This document shows, piece after piece, positions 7,168-17,472 of a DNA stretch of 64,000 bases (positions are counted from its first letter, which is position 1; every line of letters begins with the position of its first letter). The translations under genes were made by a program, and so were the position numbers. The stretch lies in contig BDEJ01000040.1 of NCBI GenBank assembly GCA_001653155.1, positions 22,904-86,903 of the forward strand, in the 5' to 3' direction. The notes beneath the pieces are model-generated. The model saw nothing but the letters and a program-made list of their open reading frames with translations, was not told the DNA's origin and searched no databases. The stretch is from Porphyromonadaceae bacterium H1. Lineage in GTDB: Bacteria; Bacteroidota; Bacteroidia; Bacteroidales; Paludibacteraceae.

Positions 7168-9438
7168 CTACATACCCGGAAGTTTATATCCATCGGGTGT
7201 AATGATCATTGTATTAATGAAGTAATATTTTTTAGGATTGTTGTTGTTCGGACCTGCGGATAAGCTTATATCCACCGTTCCGTCTGCTGCCGGGCTGATG
7301 CTTTTGACAACAGCCACCTTCGAAGTGTTGTTCGAGGCATCCAGCAGCGCAGAAGCTTCATTGCTTCCTTTCACAAGGTATTGGGTTTCTCTGTTGTCGG
7401 TTACCTTATCCCGTGAAGCATAAAAGACAAACTGGTATTTTTGCTCTCTGTTGAGTCCGTAAATCGTGAAACCGCTTGTCGGGTTATTTTCCCCACCCCA
7501 GAAAGCGTCTTTGGCTGCCTCAACCGGCAAATTCAAGGTATTGGTAGGCGTCCCGCTCTCGTTTCGATTGTTAAATCCGTCGGTAATGCTCATAGACCAA
7601 CCGGTATCGTTGTCCTTCTCGTCCTTTATTCCAAGCCGCGGAACATTGGATGCATCGGCAAAGAAATAGAAAGGCTTGCCGGCATCCAGCTTACCAAAGT
7701 CGATGTAAACCGGATGTTCGAGCCTAAAAGCACTTTGTGCAAAGGGGAGAGCTGCTCCTTCCGGAAGAATCACCATAGCATTGATTCCCAAAAACTTAGC
7801 CCACTGATGGTTGTTCGGTCCGGGACTCAGTTGAATCGTGATGCTTGCATCTTCCTGCGGTTCAATATTTTCCACAACCACGAACTTACCCAGGTTGTTA
7901 TCGTTGTCGAGATAAGCTTTTCCAGTGTTTTTCCCGATTACGTTAAACTCCGTCTCGGTCTTGTCGTCGTTTATGGAACCGTAGAATACGAAAGTATATT
8001 TCTGCTTCTTGTTCAGGTTCGAGACACTGAAACTACTCTTATTGAAACGTACCCCATCGCTAAAGAACATATCCTGTGAAACCGATTGCGGGAGGCCCAA
8101 AGTATTCTGCAGGCCTCTGTCCAGTGTTCCCTGGAAAGCTTCCAGCACTTCGATGGCAAAGCCGGAATTTTCTCCCGAAGCATCCTTCAGATTGCTGAGT
8201 TTGACGTCGGCAGGCTTTTCAAAGTTATTAAATTTCCCTTCGGTCTTCACAGGTCCAAAATCTATGAAGATAGGCTGTTTCAATACAAATTCATTGGGAG
8301 CCGGAGACAGAAAATCTTGTAAAACGGTCACCTCTTTCGGATTTGCAACAGCCTCTTTGGCTGCCTTTTTTGCCAGATCGGCATCGTATTTATTCAATAC
8401 CTCGGGTTGAAAAGGATTGTCTGCAATGCCTCCGAACAATGCTTCGAACCAAGCGCAGGATGCCGTAAAACGGCCAATATTCACATTCAGATGATAGCCG
8501 TCGCGTGTAAATTTATCGCCGATGTAGCTGGTACGTCCATTCTGAATGGCCGTTCCGGCGGGAACAAGCAATTCGACTCCGGCCAAATCCTTGGCCTTCC
8601 ATACTGCATCCACAATAGCGCGATACATGGTCATCTGATCCCTGTTGTAATTGCTGAAACCGTCGTGGCTGGAATCTTGGGCATAGGCCCAAGTCTGATG
8701 AAGGATGAACTTCGCTTCCGGATTGGTCAGCATGGGTTTTGCAAAGGCCATCAATTTAGGAAGAAACTCCTGATATCCTTCTATTTTTCCCGAAAGCTGG
8801 CTCACTTCCTGAAAACTGATAAAATCCCAGTTTTCACGTTCGATGGCTTGCCTGACGGACTGATCGTTGAAAGCGTTTTTCGAACCGTCGGGTGATATTA
8901 CGCGCAACTGGTAATCGTTTCCGTTGCCGGATGCCTTCTCCCAATGTGTCTGAAGCGAACGTCCTCCGAAATAAAGGTTGGCTATAAGCACCTTACGCCC
9001 TGAGGCTTTTACCAGGTCATGCAGGTAATGCTCTATGGCATCGTCGGAAAAGCTGTTCCCAATCGCGAGAATCTTTATCACCCGGTCTTTGCCAACGTTC
9101 AGGTCGGAAAAATACTTGATCTTACCATCGGTCGACTCAATCTTAATTACGGTTTTTCCTTCTCCCTTTCCCGTAATCACCGCACTACCTGCATCGGAAG
9201 CTTCAATAGTAGCGATATTGCTATCGGCAATCGTCCAATTGAAGGTTTTAGAAGCGCTACCGAGGCTATCCACAATCGCTCGAATCGTGTATTTCTCTCC
9301 AACGGTTATCGAAACCGAGGTTTTATTCAAGCGGACAAAAGGCTTTCCGGATAAGTCCACCGAAAAGTTATCTTTTTTACACGATACAAGCGCCAAAAGA
9401 ACAAGCAGCATACTTGCATATAACTTTATTGATTTCAT
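7168..9438 (-). CDS. SGNH/DUF4886 lipoprotein esterase candidate with Ig-like and duplicated C-terminal modules
   Basis: This is a 756-residue lipoprotein with lipobox ALVSC (Cys20). Residues ~30-115 look like a BIG2-type Ig-like domain. Residues ~118-345 are a DUF4886 SGNH-hydrolase domain: block I IGNSFSDD gives Ser129 as nucleophile, and DGYHLN gives Asp313 and His316. The remainder is two similar ~180-residue beta-rich modules, each opening with (V/F)YIDFG-like text and ending with LSPGPNN or LSAGPNN followed by a hydrophobic strand. SGNH enzymes near SusC/D pairs are usually carbohydrate esterases acting outside or in the periplasm, which would suit an acylated glycan. The gene follows susD by 31 bp. 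The substrate is unknown. Confidence 0.82.
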   Translation of the reverse strand: MKSIKLYASMLLVLLALVSCKKDNFSVDLSGKPFVRLNKTSVSITVGEKYTIRAIVDSLGSASKTFNWTIADSNIATIEASDAGSAVITGKGEGKTVIKIESTDGKIKYFSDLNVGKDRVIKILAIGNSFSDDAIEHYLHDLVKASGRKVLIANLYFGGRSLQTHWEKASGNGNDYQLRVISPDGSKNAFNDQSVRQAIERENWDFISFQEVSQLSGKIEGYQEFLPKLMAFAKPMLTNPEAKFILHQTWAYAQDSSHDGFSNYNRDQMTMYRAIVDAVWKAKDLAGVELLVPAGTAIQNGRTSYIGDKFTRDGYHLNVNIGRFTASCAWFEALFGGIADNPFQPEVLNKYDADLAKKAAKEAVANPKEVTVLQDFLSPAPNEFVLKQPIFIDFGPVKTEGKFNNFEKPADVKLSNLKDASGENSGFAIEVLEAFQGTLDRGLQNTLGLPQSVSQDMFFSDGVRFNKSSFSVSNLNKKQKYTFVFYGSINDDKTETEFNVIGKNTGKAYLDNDNNLGKFVVVENIEPQEDASITIQLSPGPNNHQWAKFLGINAMVILPEGAALPFAQSAFRLEHPVYIDFGKLDAGKPFYFFADASNVPRLGIKDEKDNDTGWSMSITDGFNNRNESGTPTNTLNLPVEAAKDAFWGGENNPTSGFTIYGLNREQKYQFVFYASRDKVTDNRETQYLVKGSNEASALLDASNNTSKVAVVKSISPAADGTVDISLSAGPNNNNPKKYYFINTMIITPDGYKLPGM

Positions 9439-9469
9439 GTCTTTATCTTTTTATTATTCCCAAAAATTA

Positions 9470-11380
9470 TCAATATCCCGGAGCTTGTCTCAGGTTGGGA
9501 TTAATATCCATCTGAGCTTGCGGGACAGGCCATAAATACATTTTCTTGTTGAAATAGCGATTCTTATAGAAAGTTCTCTTATAGTAAGCTGCCGGATCAC
9601 TATCGTCATCACTCTTTTTAGTTCCATTGAAATTCATCCCATATAATTTTACATCGAGGTATTTTTCTCCTAATTTCCAGCGACGTACATCGTGAATACG
9701 GATACCTTCGCAATTGAATTCCACCCGGCGTTCCTGTTGTATGGCACTACGCATCTCTTCCTGACTCAACCCGGCTTTCAGGCTGGGTATTCCCGCCCGT
9801 TCGCGTACGAGGTTCACGTACCTGTACACTTCGTCATTAGGACCTTGCGATTCGTTCAATGCTTCTGCATAGCCCAGATAGGCCTCGGCCAGACGATACA
9901 GAATACCCGGTTGATAAGGGAATTTGCCTTCTTTCGGGTAGACCTCCAAACTGATCCTTTTTCGTACATTATAACCATTTTGCGGTGCGTCAAAGGTATT
10001 ACCGGTATCCCTACCGCCTTGCAAAAATTCGGTCCTTCGTCCGGCAACTCCCAACCAGCATTCGCTGAATATAACCGAAACATAAAAACGAGGTTCGCGA
10101 TTACAATACATATTGTATGTTCCCTGTAAGGTAATGGGGCTGACCCCTGCATTCTTATCTTCCTGAGTGGCTTCTCCTCCTCCCGGCCATCGTGTTTTTC
10201 TCACTTCTTTATTTATCGAAAAACCTTTTTCAACGTATCCGGACTCAGGGTTGATAATCGGAGATCCGTCTTCATTATAACCGATAATAGGCACGAGGCC
10301 GTTTTTCATGTAAAATGCATCCACCAATTCTTGCGTAACTCCCATACCGGCATTACCTCCAATGCCTTTAGGCAGATGATGCATCTGAAAATCACGTAAT
10401 AAAGGATTATCGGGTCGTCCGAAAATAATCTCTTTATTTCCATCCGAGAATCGTTTGAGCGACATGTTGTAATACGACATAAAGGGGTCGATTGTTCTAT
10501 CCGGATTGTATTCTTTGTATAGTTCGTAACCGGCGCCATGAGCCATTTCAATAAGCTCTTTGTGAGCATCAGCAGCTCGTGCCCATTTGTTTTTATCGTA
10601 TTCGGGCTTGAAAAGATTTACTCCGGCCGCATTTTTCCAGTCTTTAAAATCCGGATTTCCATTAAACAAGGGGCTTGCCGCAAAAAGTAAAGTACGCGCC
10701 CGGATGGCCAAAGCCATAACCGCCGTAGCACGCCCCCAATTATTGTTTTCGGGATAAACGGCAGGGAGTTTCGTGGAAACATCCTTCAGTTCTTTATCAA
10801 TCCAATCCACAATCTCGTCATAGGGACTTTGTCCGATCATCATCTCCTCCGTAGGAGCATTCACATCGTATATAATACCCGCAGGAAAAGGAATGGGACC
10901 GTAAAGCTCAATCATCGAAGCATAATAATAAGCAATCAGAAAGCGTACCTCATTCTTCATTTGTTCTACATATTCGGCCGTGAGACCTATCTCCGGAATC
11001 ACCCGTACCTCGCGCAGAAAAATCAAACCGCTCCGGATACGCTTCGGAAGTTCCACCCAACTATAGGGGTTCCATCTTGAGATCGGGCTCCAATTAGCCG
11101 TAGTATAAGCATAGGCGTGTTCCCAACCGAACTGACACCATTCTTGCGGGATGACCATATCATCTCCCATTACGTTGTATCCGTAATCTTTAAAGTACCC
11201 CCAAAGCGGACTTGGAATGGAAGAATAAACGCTTGCCAACCAATCTTCCGTCCTGATTTTATCGGTAAAAACCTTTTCCATAGTCAGCTGATCGTCCGGA
11301 GCCTTATCGAGAAAGTCGGAACAAGCCGTCAGCAAGAAAGTCAGGGCAGAGAGTATGAATACAAAACTATATTTTTTCAT
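9470..11380 (-). CDS. susD: SusD/RagB-family glycan-binding lipoprotein
   Basis: This is a 636-residue SusD-like surface lipoprotein. The signal peptide ends in LTACSDFLDKAPDDQLT, the classical SusD N-terminus with acylated Cys20. Helical SusD text follows (MKNEVRFLIAYYYASMIELYGPIPF, WGRATAVMALAIRARTLLFAASPLFNG) and the RagB/SusD C-terminal part has YRLAEAYLGYAEALNE and RRVEFNCEGIRIHDVRRW. SusD proteins lid the SusC channel and capture oligosaccharides. The gene starts 14 bp after the susC stop, as in almost all PULs. The glycan is not readable from the sequence. Confidence 0.95.
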   Translation of the reverse strand: MKKYSFVFILSALTFLLTACSDFLDKAPDDQLTMEKVFTDKIRTEDWLASVYSSIPSPLWGYFKDYGYNVMGDDMVIPQEWCQFGWEHAYAYTTANWSPISRWNPYSWVELPKRIRSGLIFLREVRVIPEIGLTAEYVEQMKNEVRFLIAYYYASMIELYGPIPFPAGIIYDVNAPTEEMMIGQSPYDEIVDWIDKELKDVSTKLPAVYPENNNWGRATAVMALAIRARTLLFAASPLFNGNPDFKDWKNAAGVNLFKPEYDKNKWARAADAHKELIEMAHGAGYELYKEYNPDRTIDPFMSYYNMSLKRFSDGNKEIIFGRPDNPLLRDFQMHHLPKGIGGNAGMGVTQELVDAFYMKNGLVPIIGYNEDGSPIINPESGYVEKGFSINKEVRKTRWPGGGEATQEDKNAGVSPITLQGTYNMYCNREPRFYVSVIFSECWLGVAGRRTEFLQGGRDTGNTFDAPQNGYNVRKRISLEVYPKEGKFPYQPGILYRLAEAYLGYAEALNESQGPNDEVYRYVNLVRERAGIPSLKAGLSQEEMRSAIQQERRVEFNCEGIRIHDVRRWKLGEKYLDVKLYGMNFNGTKKSDDDSDPAAYYKRTFYKNRYFNKKMYLWPVPQAQMDINPNLRQAPGY

Positions 11381-11394
11381 ATCGCATTTCTTTT

Positions 11395-14300
11395 TTAATT
11401 GTTAAAATTAATATTCAACCCGACAGAAACAGACTTCATCATCGGATATCTCAATCCGTTATTCGTATCCAGTTCCGGGTCCCACAAGCTAAACTGAGAG
11501 AAAGTCAAGAGGTTACTACCCCGTACAAACAAGCGGCAGTCGCGTATCCCGATCTTCCGAGTCCATTGCTGTGGAAAACTGTATCCTAATTCTACGTTCT
11601 TCAAACGCAAAAAGCTCATATCACGCAACCACCAGGTGGAGGGTTGTTCGTTATTAGCCACGGCAGTTCTTCCCAAACGAGGCCAGAATACATCCTGCTT
11701 GGGGTTATCAAGCGTCCATCGATCATCGATGTTGCTAAAAATATTCCCGGCTCCCAATACCGAGCCCGGCAACCAGTTTTCTCCATGTAAGATCCGGTAC
11801 ATTTTTCCCGAACCTTGGAAGAAAAAGCCGAAATCAAGAAGTTTATACCGTACATTAGCCCCGAAGCCGTAAACAATTTCCGGTGTTTGAGAGCCTCCGA
11901 TAGCTGTTTTGTCGAACTCGTTGATCTCGTTGTCATTATTCATATTGCGGTACTTGATGTCACCGGGACGCAGATTTTTCACATCGCTGAACTTCTGAAG
12001 CGGAATACCGTCTTTCAGTTTTCCACTTGCATCAAAGTCGTCTTCCGTGAACAAGCCTTCGGCAATAAAACCGAATAATTGTCCGATAGGCTTGCCCAAC
12101 TCCGAACGATGCGTACCTCTAAGTGCCAAAGGTTCGTCTTTTTCAAGAATCTCGTTATGTGCATAAGTGTAGTTGACAACGGCAGATACAAACCAATCCC
12201 GATTGATTTGTTTATTGACATTGAGCGACATGTCGATACCCTGATTATCCACTTTACCAAAATTAGCCCATATATCTCTGTTGAAACCGGCCGACCCGGG
12301 AACGTTACGGCGTTGCATGAAAATATCTTTGCGGTTTTCTTTAAATACATCTACCACAAGATTTATTGCATTACCCCATAAGCCGACTTCAAGTCCGATG
12401 TTTTTTTTGATTACCGTTTCCCAGGTGAGATTAGGAACACCAACATCTCCTTCGGCACGTCCAAGGTAGTAAATATCGTTTTCCGTTCCAAAACGGTAAT
12501 AGCCGGTATCGGCAATGGTAGAAATATAAGCAAAACGACGCTTCGCAATATCCGGGTCCAAAATACTGTTACCGGCTTTCCCAATTGAGGCTCTGATTTT
12601 CAAATTGGAAAGTACTTTTTGCGAAGCTTCCATAAATTTTTCCTGCGAAACCACCCAACCGGCTGCTATGGCCGGGAAGAAACCGAATCGTTTACCGGGA
12701 GCAAAATTTTCGGATCCGTTATATCCGAAGTTAAACTCTGCCACGTAACGTCTATCGAAGGTATAAGAAAGCCTTCCGGCAATCCCCTGATTCCGATAGG
12801 GCAACTTATCACCCCGGTCAAAATCTTTTTGATTGTACAAAAACATCGAGTTAACATCGTGAATTCGATTGAATACACGCCCGTAGGAAAGCATCCCTTC
12901 CAGATAAACACTCTGTTCTCCCCACTCGGAACCCTTATCATAACCCAGATACTGCTCACCATGGTGTGTGTTGGAAATAATTAATTTACCATTCGCATCG
13001 CGGGCAGTAGCAGTACTGAAATAATCCGGTGTTTTAGCACGAACAACCCAATTAGCAGAAAAGCGGTCGAAAGAGAAAGAAAGCCTGGCTTTTAAGCCGG
13101 GAGTAATAAATTTTAAATCCTGCTCAAGAGAGGTTAAGGACTCTATTCTACTGTGGCTGACTCTCTCAAATCCGCGTTGAGTGGACCATGCCCACGGATT
13201 TTCCCTGGCAAAAACACGAGGTATTTTCCCATCGGCATAAACCGGCGGATGTACATAAGGAGGTATACGCATGGATTGAAAGAAAATACCATAGTTTGTC
13301 TCATCGTTCCCCGGAGGTGAATTCCTGGTTTGGAGGAATCCTCCTAAATTGACTCTCAAGAGTGTAGAAGGGGTGAGATTAACATCTACATTGGAACGAA
13401 CCGTATAGCGATCGACTTTCAAAGAGGAATCCCATTCCTGCTTGGGATCGCGACGCAGAATACCGTCTTCGGTATAATAACCCACTACCAGGGCATAGCG
13501 TAAAATATCGCTTCCTCCGTTAACACTTAAACTGGCTTTGGTCTGCTGAGCATTGTCCTTAGCAACTACCTTCCACCAATTTACATCAGGGTAGAGTTCC
13601 GGGTCTGTTTGATATTTATAATTCAACAGCTCGGCCTCGGTTTTAAAAGGAGCTTTCCCTTCATCAATATACATTTCATTCATCAGCTCCAAGTATTTGA
13701 AACTTCCAATGTAGTCCGGCAACTTAATGGGAGAAGTGAAGGATTGTTCCACTCGAAAATCTACCTGGGGTTTACCTATTTTTCCTCGTTTGGTATTAAT
13801 CATTATCACACCGTTAGCGCCACGCACTCCATATACGGCACTGGCAGCAGCATCTTTGAGAACCGAGAAGGATTCGATTTCTTCGGGGTCGACTTCGTGA
13901 AGCGAACGCTCGATACCATCTATCAACACCAAAGGACGGGTGTTTCCTGCAAAAGAACTGATCCCCCGAATCCAGAAATCCGAATTGTTAAACCAAGGAT
14001 TACCGCTGCGTTGTACGGCTATGACTCCCGATACCATACCGGACAGGTTGTTGCTAATCGAACGGCTGGGTGTCAGTTGTAATTTTGCAGGTTCGGTATT
14101 GGAAATCGCCCCGACGACCGAGACCTTCTTTTGCGAACCGAAGCCCACAACAACCACCTCGTCCAGAGAGGCAAGCATTTCTTCCATAGCAACATCGATA
14201 ATCCCCCTATTACTAACATCTACTACTCGATCCTGAAAACCTAAATAAGAGAATTTAATCTTAGCTTCCTTCGACGTAACGCTCAAGTTATAAGTACCGT

Positions 14301-14484
14301 TCGTGTCGGTAACCGTCCCGTTCGTCGTACCTACTTCCATAACATTTACTCCGATGAGGAGTTCACCTTTTGCATCCATCACACGGCCTGTAATTTTACG
14401 TTGGGATTGTGCCGATCCAAACAGGATGTTCCCTATACATAAGAACATGATAAGATACATTTTTTCAAAATTATTTCTTTTCAT
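11395..14484 (-). CDS. susC: SusC/RagA-family TonB-dependent outer-membrane transporter
   Basis: This 1029-residue TonB-dependent receptor starts with a signal peptide followed by a carboxypeptidase-regulatory-like domain (ITGRVMDAKGELLIGVNVME, residues ~28-110). A plug domain then opens with EVVVVGFGSQKKVSVVGA and contains the SusC signature GNTRPLVLIDGIE and SVLKDAAASAVYGVRGANG. The rest is a 22-strand barrel ending in SVSVGLNINFNN. Its length is normal for SusC. It imports oligosaccharides captured by SusD. It is separated from fucI by 165 bp that hold a LacI-like operator and a perfect 19-bp palindrome, so it probably has its own promoter. Confidence 0.96.
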   Translation of the reverse strand: MKRNNFEKMYLIMFLCIGNILFGSAQSQRKITGRVMDAKGELLIGVNVMEVGTTNGTVTDTNGTYNLSVTSKEAKIKFSYLGFQDRVVDVSNRGIIDVAMEEMLASLDEVVVVGFGSQKKVSVVGAISNTEPAKLQLTPSRSISNNLSGMVSGVIAVQRSGNPWFNNSDFWIRGISSFAGNTRPLVLIDGIERSLHEVDPEEIESFSVLKDAAASAVYGVRGANGVIMINTKRGKIGKPQVDFRVEQSFTSPIKLPDYIGSFKYLELMNEMYIDEGKAPFKTEAELLNYKYQTDPELYPDVNWWKVVAKDNAQQTKASLSVNGGSDILRYALVVGYYTEDGILRRDPKQEWDSSLKVDRYTVRSNVDVNLTPSTLLRVNLGGFLQTRNSPPGNDETNYGIFFQSMRIPPYVHPPVYADGKIPRVFARENPWAWSTQRGFERVSHSRIESLTSLEQDLKFITPGLKARLSFSFDRFSANWVVRAKTPDYFSTATARDANGKLIISNTHHGEQYLGYDKGSEWGEQSVYLEGMLSYGRVFNRIHDVNSMFLYNQKDFDRGDKLPYRNQGIAGRLSYTFDRRYVAEFNFGYNGSENFAPGKRFGFFPAIAAGWVVSQEKFMEASQKVLSNLKIRASIGKAGNSILDPDIAKRRFAYISTIADTGYYRFGTENDIYYLGRAEGDVGVPNLTWETVIKKNIGLEVGLWGNAINLVVDVFKENRKDIFMQRRNVPGSAGFNRDIWANFGKVDNQGIDMSLNVNKQINRDWFVSAVVNYTYAHNEILEKDEPLALRGTHRSELGKPIGQLFGFIAEGLFTEDDFDASGKLKDGIPLQKFSDVKNLRPGDIKYRNMNNDNEINEFDKTAIGGSQTPEIVYGFGANVRYKLLDFGFFFQGSGKMYRILHGENWLPGSVLGAGNIFSNIDDRWTLDNPKQDVFWPRLGRTAVANNEQPSTWWLRDMSFLRLKNVELGYSFPQQWTRKIGIRDCRLFVRGSNLLTFSQFSLWDPELDTNNGLRYPMMKSVSVGLNINFNN

Positions 14485-14524
14485 AATTTTTCCTAAAATT
14501 ACTTGATTGTTTTTTTACCAACTT

Positions 14525-14543
14525 TTATAATGACTCATTATAA
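14525..14543. promoter_or_regulatory. Perfect 19-bp palindrome upstream of susC
   Basis: TTATAATGACTCATTATAA has 9-bp arms around a single central base, 41 bp upstream of the susC start codon. There is no T run after it, so it is more likely an operator for a dimeric regulator than a terminator. It does not resemble the LacI-like sites found nearby. Which protein binds is unknown. Confidence 0.55.
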
Positions 14544-14590
14544 TAAAATCATAATCAGATAATAATCCGATTTTTCGATAAGCCATTCGA

Positions 14591-14604
14591 TTGAAACGAT
14601 AAAC
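14591..14604. promoter_or_regulatory. Putative LacI-family operator upstream of susC
   Basis: TTGAAACGATAAAC has the central CG and flanking AAA typical of LacI-family sites. It fits the consensus NTNAAACGWTWAAC shared with the sites before fucI and before lacI. It is the weakest palindrome of the three. Confidence 0.5.
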
Positions 14605-14649
14605 CGCTCTGTTTTTTATTTTATTAATGCGATATTGATTTTCTCATTT

Positions 14650-16419
14650 TTATCGATAGAGCGGTCCGTACACAGCACAAGCCCGATAATCGGCGGCTTC
14701 GTTGTCCGATCCGAAAGCTCCCCAAGCCGATGGGCGGAAGATTTTTTCTTCTTCGACATTGTGCATATTCACGGGAATGGAAAGTGCGGATGCCAGCGTA
14801 ATCAAATCGGCTCCGATATGTCCGTAGCTGATGGCTCCGTGGTTGGCCCCCCAGTAGTTCATTACGGAATAGACATCGGTAAAACGCCCTTTTCCGGTGA
14901 GACGAGGCACAAAAAAAGTAGAAGGCCAGGTCTTATCGGTACGTTTGTTTATTACATCGAAGACCTCATCGGGAAAGGTCGCCGTCCACCCTTCGGCAAT
15001 CTGAAGTACGGGCCCTTGTCCTTTTATCAGGTTCAAACGGCACATGGTAACAGGCATACCAGCTTTTGTAAGGAATTGGGAAGAGAATCCTCCACCACGC
15101 ATATATTCAAGTGATGCCGGATGAAACGTTGTTGCTTTCAACATCTTATCCACCTCTTCTTCGGTAATTTCCCAATGAGGTTTCATTACCGGATTGCCGT
15201 CGGCGTCGGACTGCTGTCCGGTTCCGTCCAAGGTACAGGATCCCGAATTGATCAGATGGATAACACCTCCTTTCAAAAGGCCATCGGGCCTCCAACCCGA
15301 AACCCGTTCGATGGCTTCGGGGCTCCAATAGGTGCGTACATCCGCAAAAATTTGTGCTCGATTGGTCAACAAGTGCATGAAGAGCATGCTGATACCATTC
15401 AGGTAGTCGTCTTCAGTCGCAAAAGTGAAGGCTTCGCGAATGCCGTTCCAATCAAAGGAGGTATTAAGAATGGCTTCCGAGAAGTCGCCGTCGGGAAGGA
15501 AGTCGGTCCATTGACGCTGTCCTTGGAAACCGCCGGCAATGGCATTGTGGCCGAGGGCTTCCTCTCCGAAACCCATCTCCGCCAGTTTGGGATTGCCCAC
15601 CAACAAATCGCGCATAATGAGGGTCATCTTCACCACAAATTCCCAATCCTTATCTTTCTGTTCTCGGCTGTGTTTCAGATGTTCAGGATTGTAATCCTCG
15701 CCCTCTTTGCAATGTTCTTTTGTCCATCGAAGGGCTTTTGCAAATTCCTCTTTATCGTAAATCTCCAATTGAATGCGTCGTAGAATTTCGCTGCAATCCA
15801 CAAATTCGGCACGGATACCAAGGTACTCCTGCAAAAAATCGGGATTCACCATCGAGCCTGCAATTCCCATCGAAACGGAACCGATCGCCAGATAAGACTT
15901 TCCGCGCATCTGTGCTACCGCCAGTCCGGCACGGGCAAAACGGAGCAGTTTCTCTTTCACATCTTCGGGAATGGTCGTATCTCCAGCGTCTTGCACCTCT
16001 TTCCCATAAATACCGAAAGCAGGCAAACCCTTCTGATTGTGTGCCGCCAGAGCCGCAGCCAGATAAACGGCTCCGGGACGTTCGGTACCATTGAATCCCC
16101 AAATGGCTTTCGGAATGTGAGGATTCATGTCAATTGTTTCGGATCCATAACACCAACAAGGGGTTACCGACAAAGAGAGCCCTACGCCTTCGCGCTCGAA
16201 TTTCTCGGCACAACCGGCCGCTTCTTTCACACCTCCGATGCAGGTGTCGGCAATTACGCATTGCACCGGAGTACCATCGGGATAACGCAAGGTCTCGCCG
16301 TACAACTTAGCCACACTTTTGGCCAAGTTCATGGTTGTTTCTTCCAAGGATTCGCGAATGCCGCCCCGGCGGCCGTCAATGATCGGTCGAATACCGATTT
16401 TGGGATGAATATGTTTCAT
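14650..16419 (-). CDS. fucI: L-fucose isomerase (also a D-arabinose isomerase)
   Basis: This 589-residue protein matches the length of E. coli FucI (591) and keeps its manganese ligands at the expected places: Glu336 in [10 protein letters not shown], Asp360 in [10 protein letters not shown] and His527 in GANHGA. Other family stretches are [15 protein letters not shown] at the N terminus and [15 protein letters not shown]. FucI converts L-fucose to L-fuculose and, in E. coli, D-arabinose to D-ribulose, in the cytoplasm. It is flanked by a LacI regulator upstream and the SusC/D system downstream. No fuculokinase or aldolase is visible, but the operon continues beyond the left edge. With two GH172 genes and no fucosidase nearby, D-arabinose is a serious alternative substrate. 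Confidence 0.95.
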   Translation of the reverse strand: MKHIHPKIGIRPIIDGRRGGIRESLEETTMNLAKSVAKLYGETLRYPDGTPVQCVIADTCIGGVKEAAGCAEKFEREGVGLSLSVTPCWCYGSETIDMNPHIPKAIWGFNGTERPGAVYLAAALAAHNQKGLPAFGIYGKEVQDAGDTTIPEDVKEKLLRFARAGLAVAQMRGKSYLAIGSVSMGIAGSMVNPDFLQEYLGIRAEFVDCSEILRRIQLEIYDKEEFAKALRWTKEHCKEGEDYNPEHLKHSREQKDKDWEFVVKMTLIMRDLLVGNPKLAEMGFGEEALGHNAIAGGFQGQRQWTDFLPDGDFSEAILNTSFDWNGIREAFTFATEDDYLNGISMLFMHLLTNRAQIFADVRTYWSPEAIERVSGWRPDGLLKGGVIHLINSGSCTLDGTGQQSDADGNPVMKPHWEITEEEVDKMLKATTFHPASLEYMRGGGFSSQFLTKAGMPVTMCRLNLIKGQGPVLQIAEGWTATFPDEVFDVINKRTDKTWPSTFFVPRLTGKGRFTDVYSVMNYWGANHGAISYGHIGADLITLASALSIPVNMHNVEEEKIFRPSAWGAFGSDNEAADYRACAVYGPLYR

Positions 16420-16431
16420 AAAACCAAATTG

Positions 16432-16445
16432 ATTAAACGTTTAAC
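16432..16445. promoter_or_regulatory. Putative LacI-family operator upstream of fucI
   Basis: ATTAAACGTTTAAC contains the perfect 12-bp palindrome TTAAACGTTTAA with a central CG, the hallmark of LacI/GalR-type operators. It sits 13 bp upstream of the fucI start codon, between fucI and the end of the lacI-family gene, where binding would block transcription or its elongation. Confidence 0.65.
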
Positions 16446-16461
16446 TTTTCGATAAAAAAAA

Positions 16462-17472
16462 TTAATTCAACACTAACTGAGCTTCCATAACACAGGTTTG
16501 AGATTTTCTTTCGGATTGTTTTTCTATCTGATCAACCAATAACTCTATCGCCTTCTTCGCCATTTCCTCGATAGGCTGCTTAATAAATGGAAAAGAGACC
16601 GGAAGCAGATAAAAAGCCTCACTCTCATCAAAGCACATGATTTGAATATCATCCTGTATCGCAACACCGTGTTCCAGCAAAGATTTTACCCCGGCAATAG
16701 ATATGGAGTTGGTCGCAAAAAAAACAGCTTCTATTTTTTCCTCACAAGCCAAAATATACGAAATTGCCTGCTCCATATCCCCTCTCAAAAAGCCATGTCG
16801 GACTTCTCTAATAATGTCGGACTTAAATAATCCGTGAGCCGTCATTGCTTCTATGAAACCTCTCCTACGTTCATTAATATGATATTGATTCTGCTTGTAA
16901 GTTACAAACGCGATATTAGAAAATCCTCTATCAATCAAACTTTTAGTTGAATTATATGAAATTTCAAAATTATTTATCAGAACACTATCTACAGTCAATT
17001 CAGGAAAACTCCGGTCCAATAAAACCAAAGGCTTGGCATTGTCCACTAAATATTTCACGAGCTCGAGACTACCCTCTGTAGGAGTAATAATCAGACCATC
17101 AACCTGACGAGCAGTGAGCAAGGTTATCATATTACTCATCTCCTCCAAACGTTCATTGGTATTCCCCATTAGCACAGCATAACCTCGCTTCTCGGCATAA
17201 TTCTGAATATACAGCGCTAAGGTTCCGAAAAAAACATTAGAAATATCGGCAACAATCAACCCAATAGTTTTAGAATTTCCCACCTTAAGGGCTTTTGCCA
17301 GCGTATTAGGAATATAGTTCAACTCATTGGCTTTTTCTATGATTTTTCTCGACACCTCTTTACTTACACGCCCGTTTTTATCTTTTCCATTTAGGACAAG
17401 AGAAACCGTAGCAACAGAAACACCAACTTCTTTTGCAATAATTTTTAACGAAACTCTTTTTATATTTTTCAT
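16462..17472 (-). CDS. LacI-family transcriptional regulator
   Basis: This is a 336-residue repressor. The N-terminal helix-turn-helix reads SLKIIAKEVGVSVATVSLVLNG, then the hinge NYIPNTLAKAL with the Leu/Ala lever pair, then a periplasmic-binding-protein-like effector domain (KTIGLIVADISNVFFG, VDGLIITPTEG, KPLVLLDRSF). It heads the PUL and is transcribed toward fucI, with matching operator-like sites before itself, fucI and susC, so it probably represses itself and the locus until the sugar or its isomer binds. Most Bacteroidetes PULs use hybrid two-component, ECF sigma or AraC regulators, so a LacI control is less usual. The effector is unknown; L-fucose, L-fuculose, D-arabinose or D-ribulose are candidates. 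Confidence 0.93.
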   Translation of the reverse strand: MKNIKRVSLKIIAKEVGVSVATVSLVLNGKDKNGRVSKEVSRKIIEKANELNYIPNTLAKALKVGNSKTIGLIVADISNVFFGTLALYIQNYAEKRGYAVLMGNTNERLEEMSNMITLLTARQVDGLIITPTEGSLELVKYLVDNAKPLVLLDRSFPELTVDSVLINNFEISYNSTKSLIDRGFSNIAFVTYKQNQYHINERRRGFIEAMTAHGLFKSDIIREVRHGFLRGDMEQAISYILACEEKIEAVFFATNSISIAGVKSLLEHGVAIQDDIQIMCFDESEAFYLLPVSFPFIKQPIEEMAKKAIELLVDQIEKQSERKSQTCVMEAQLVLN

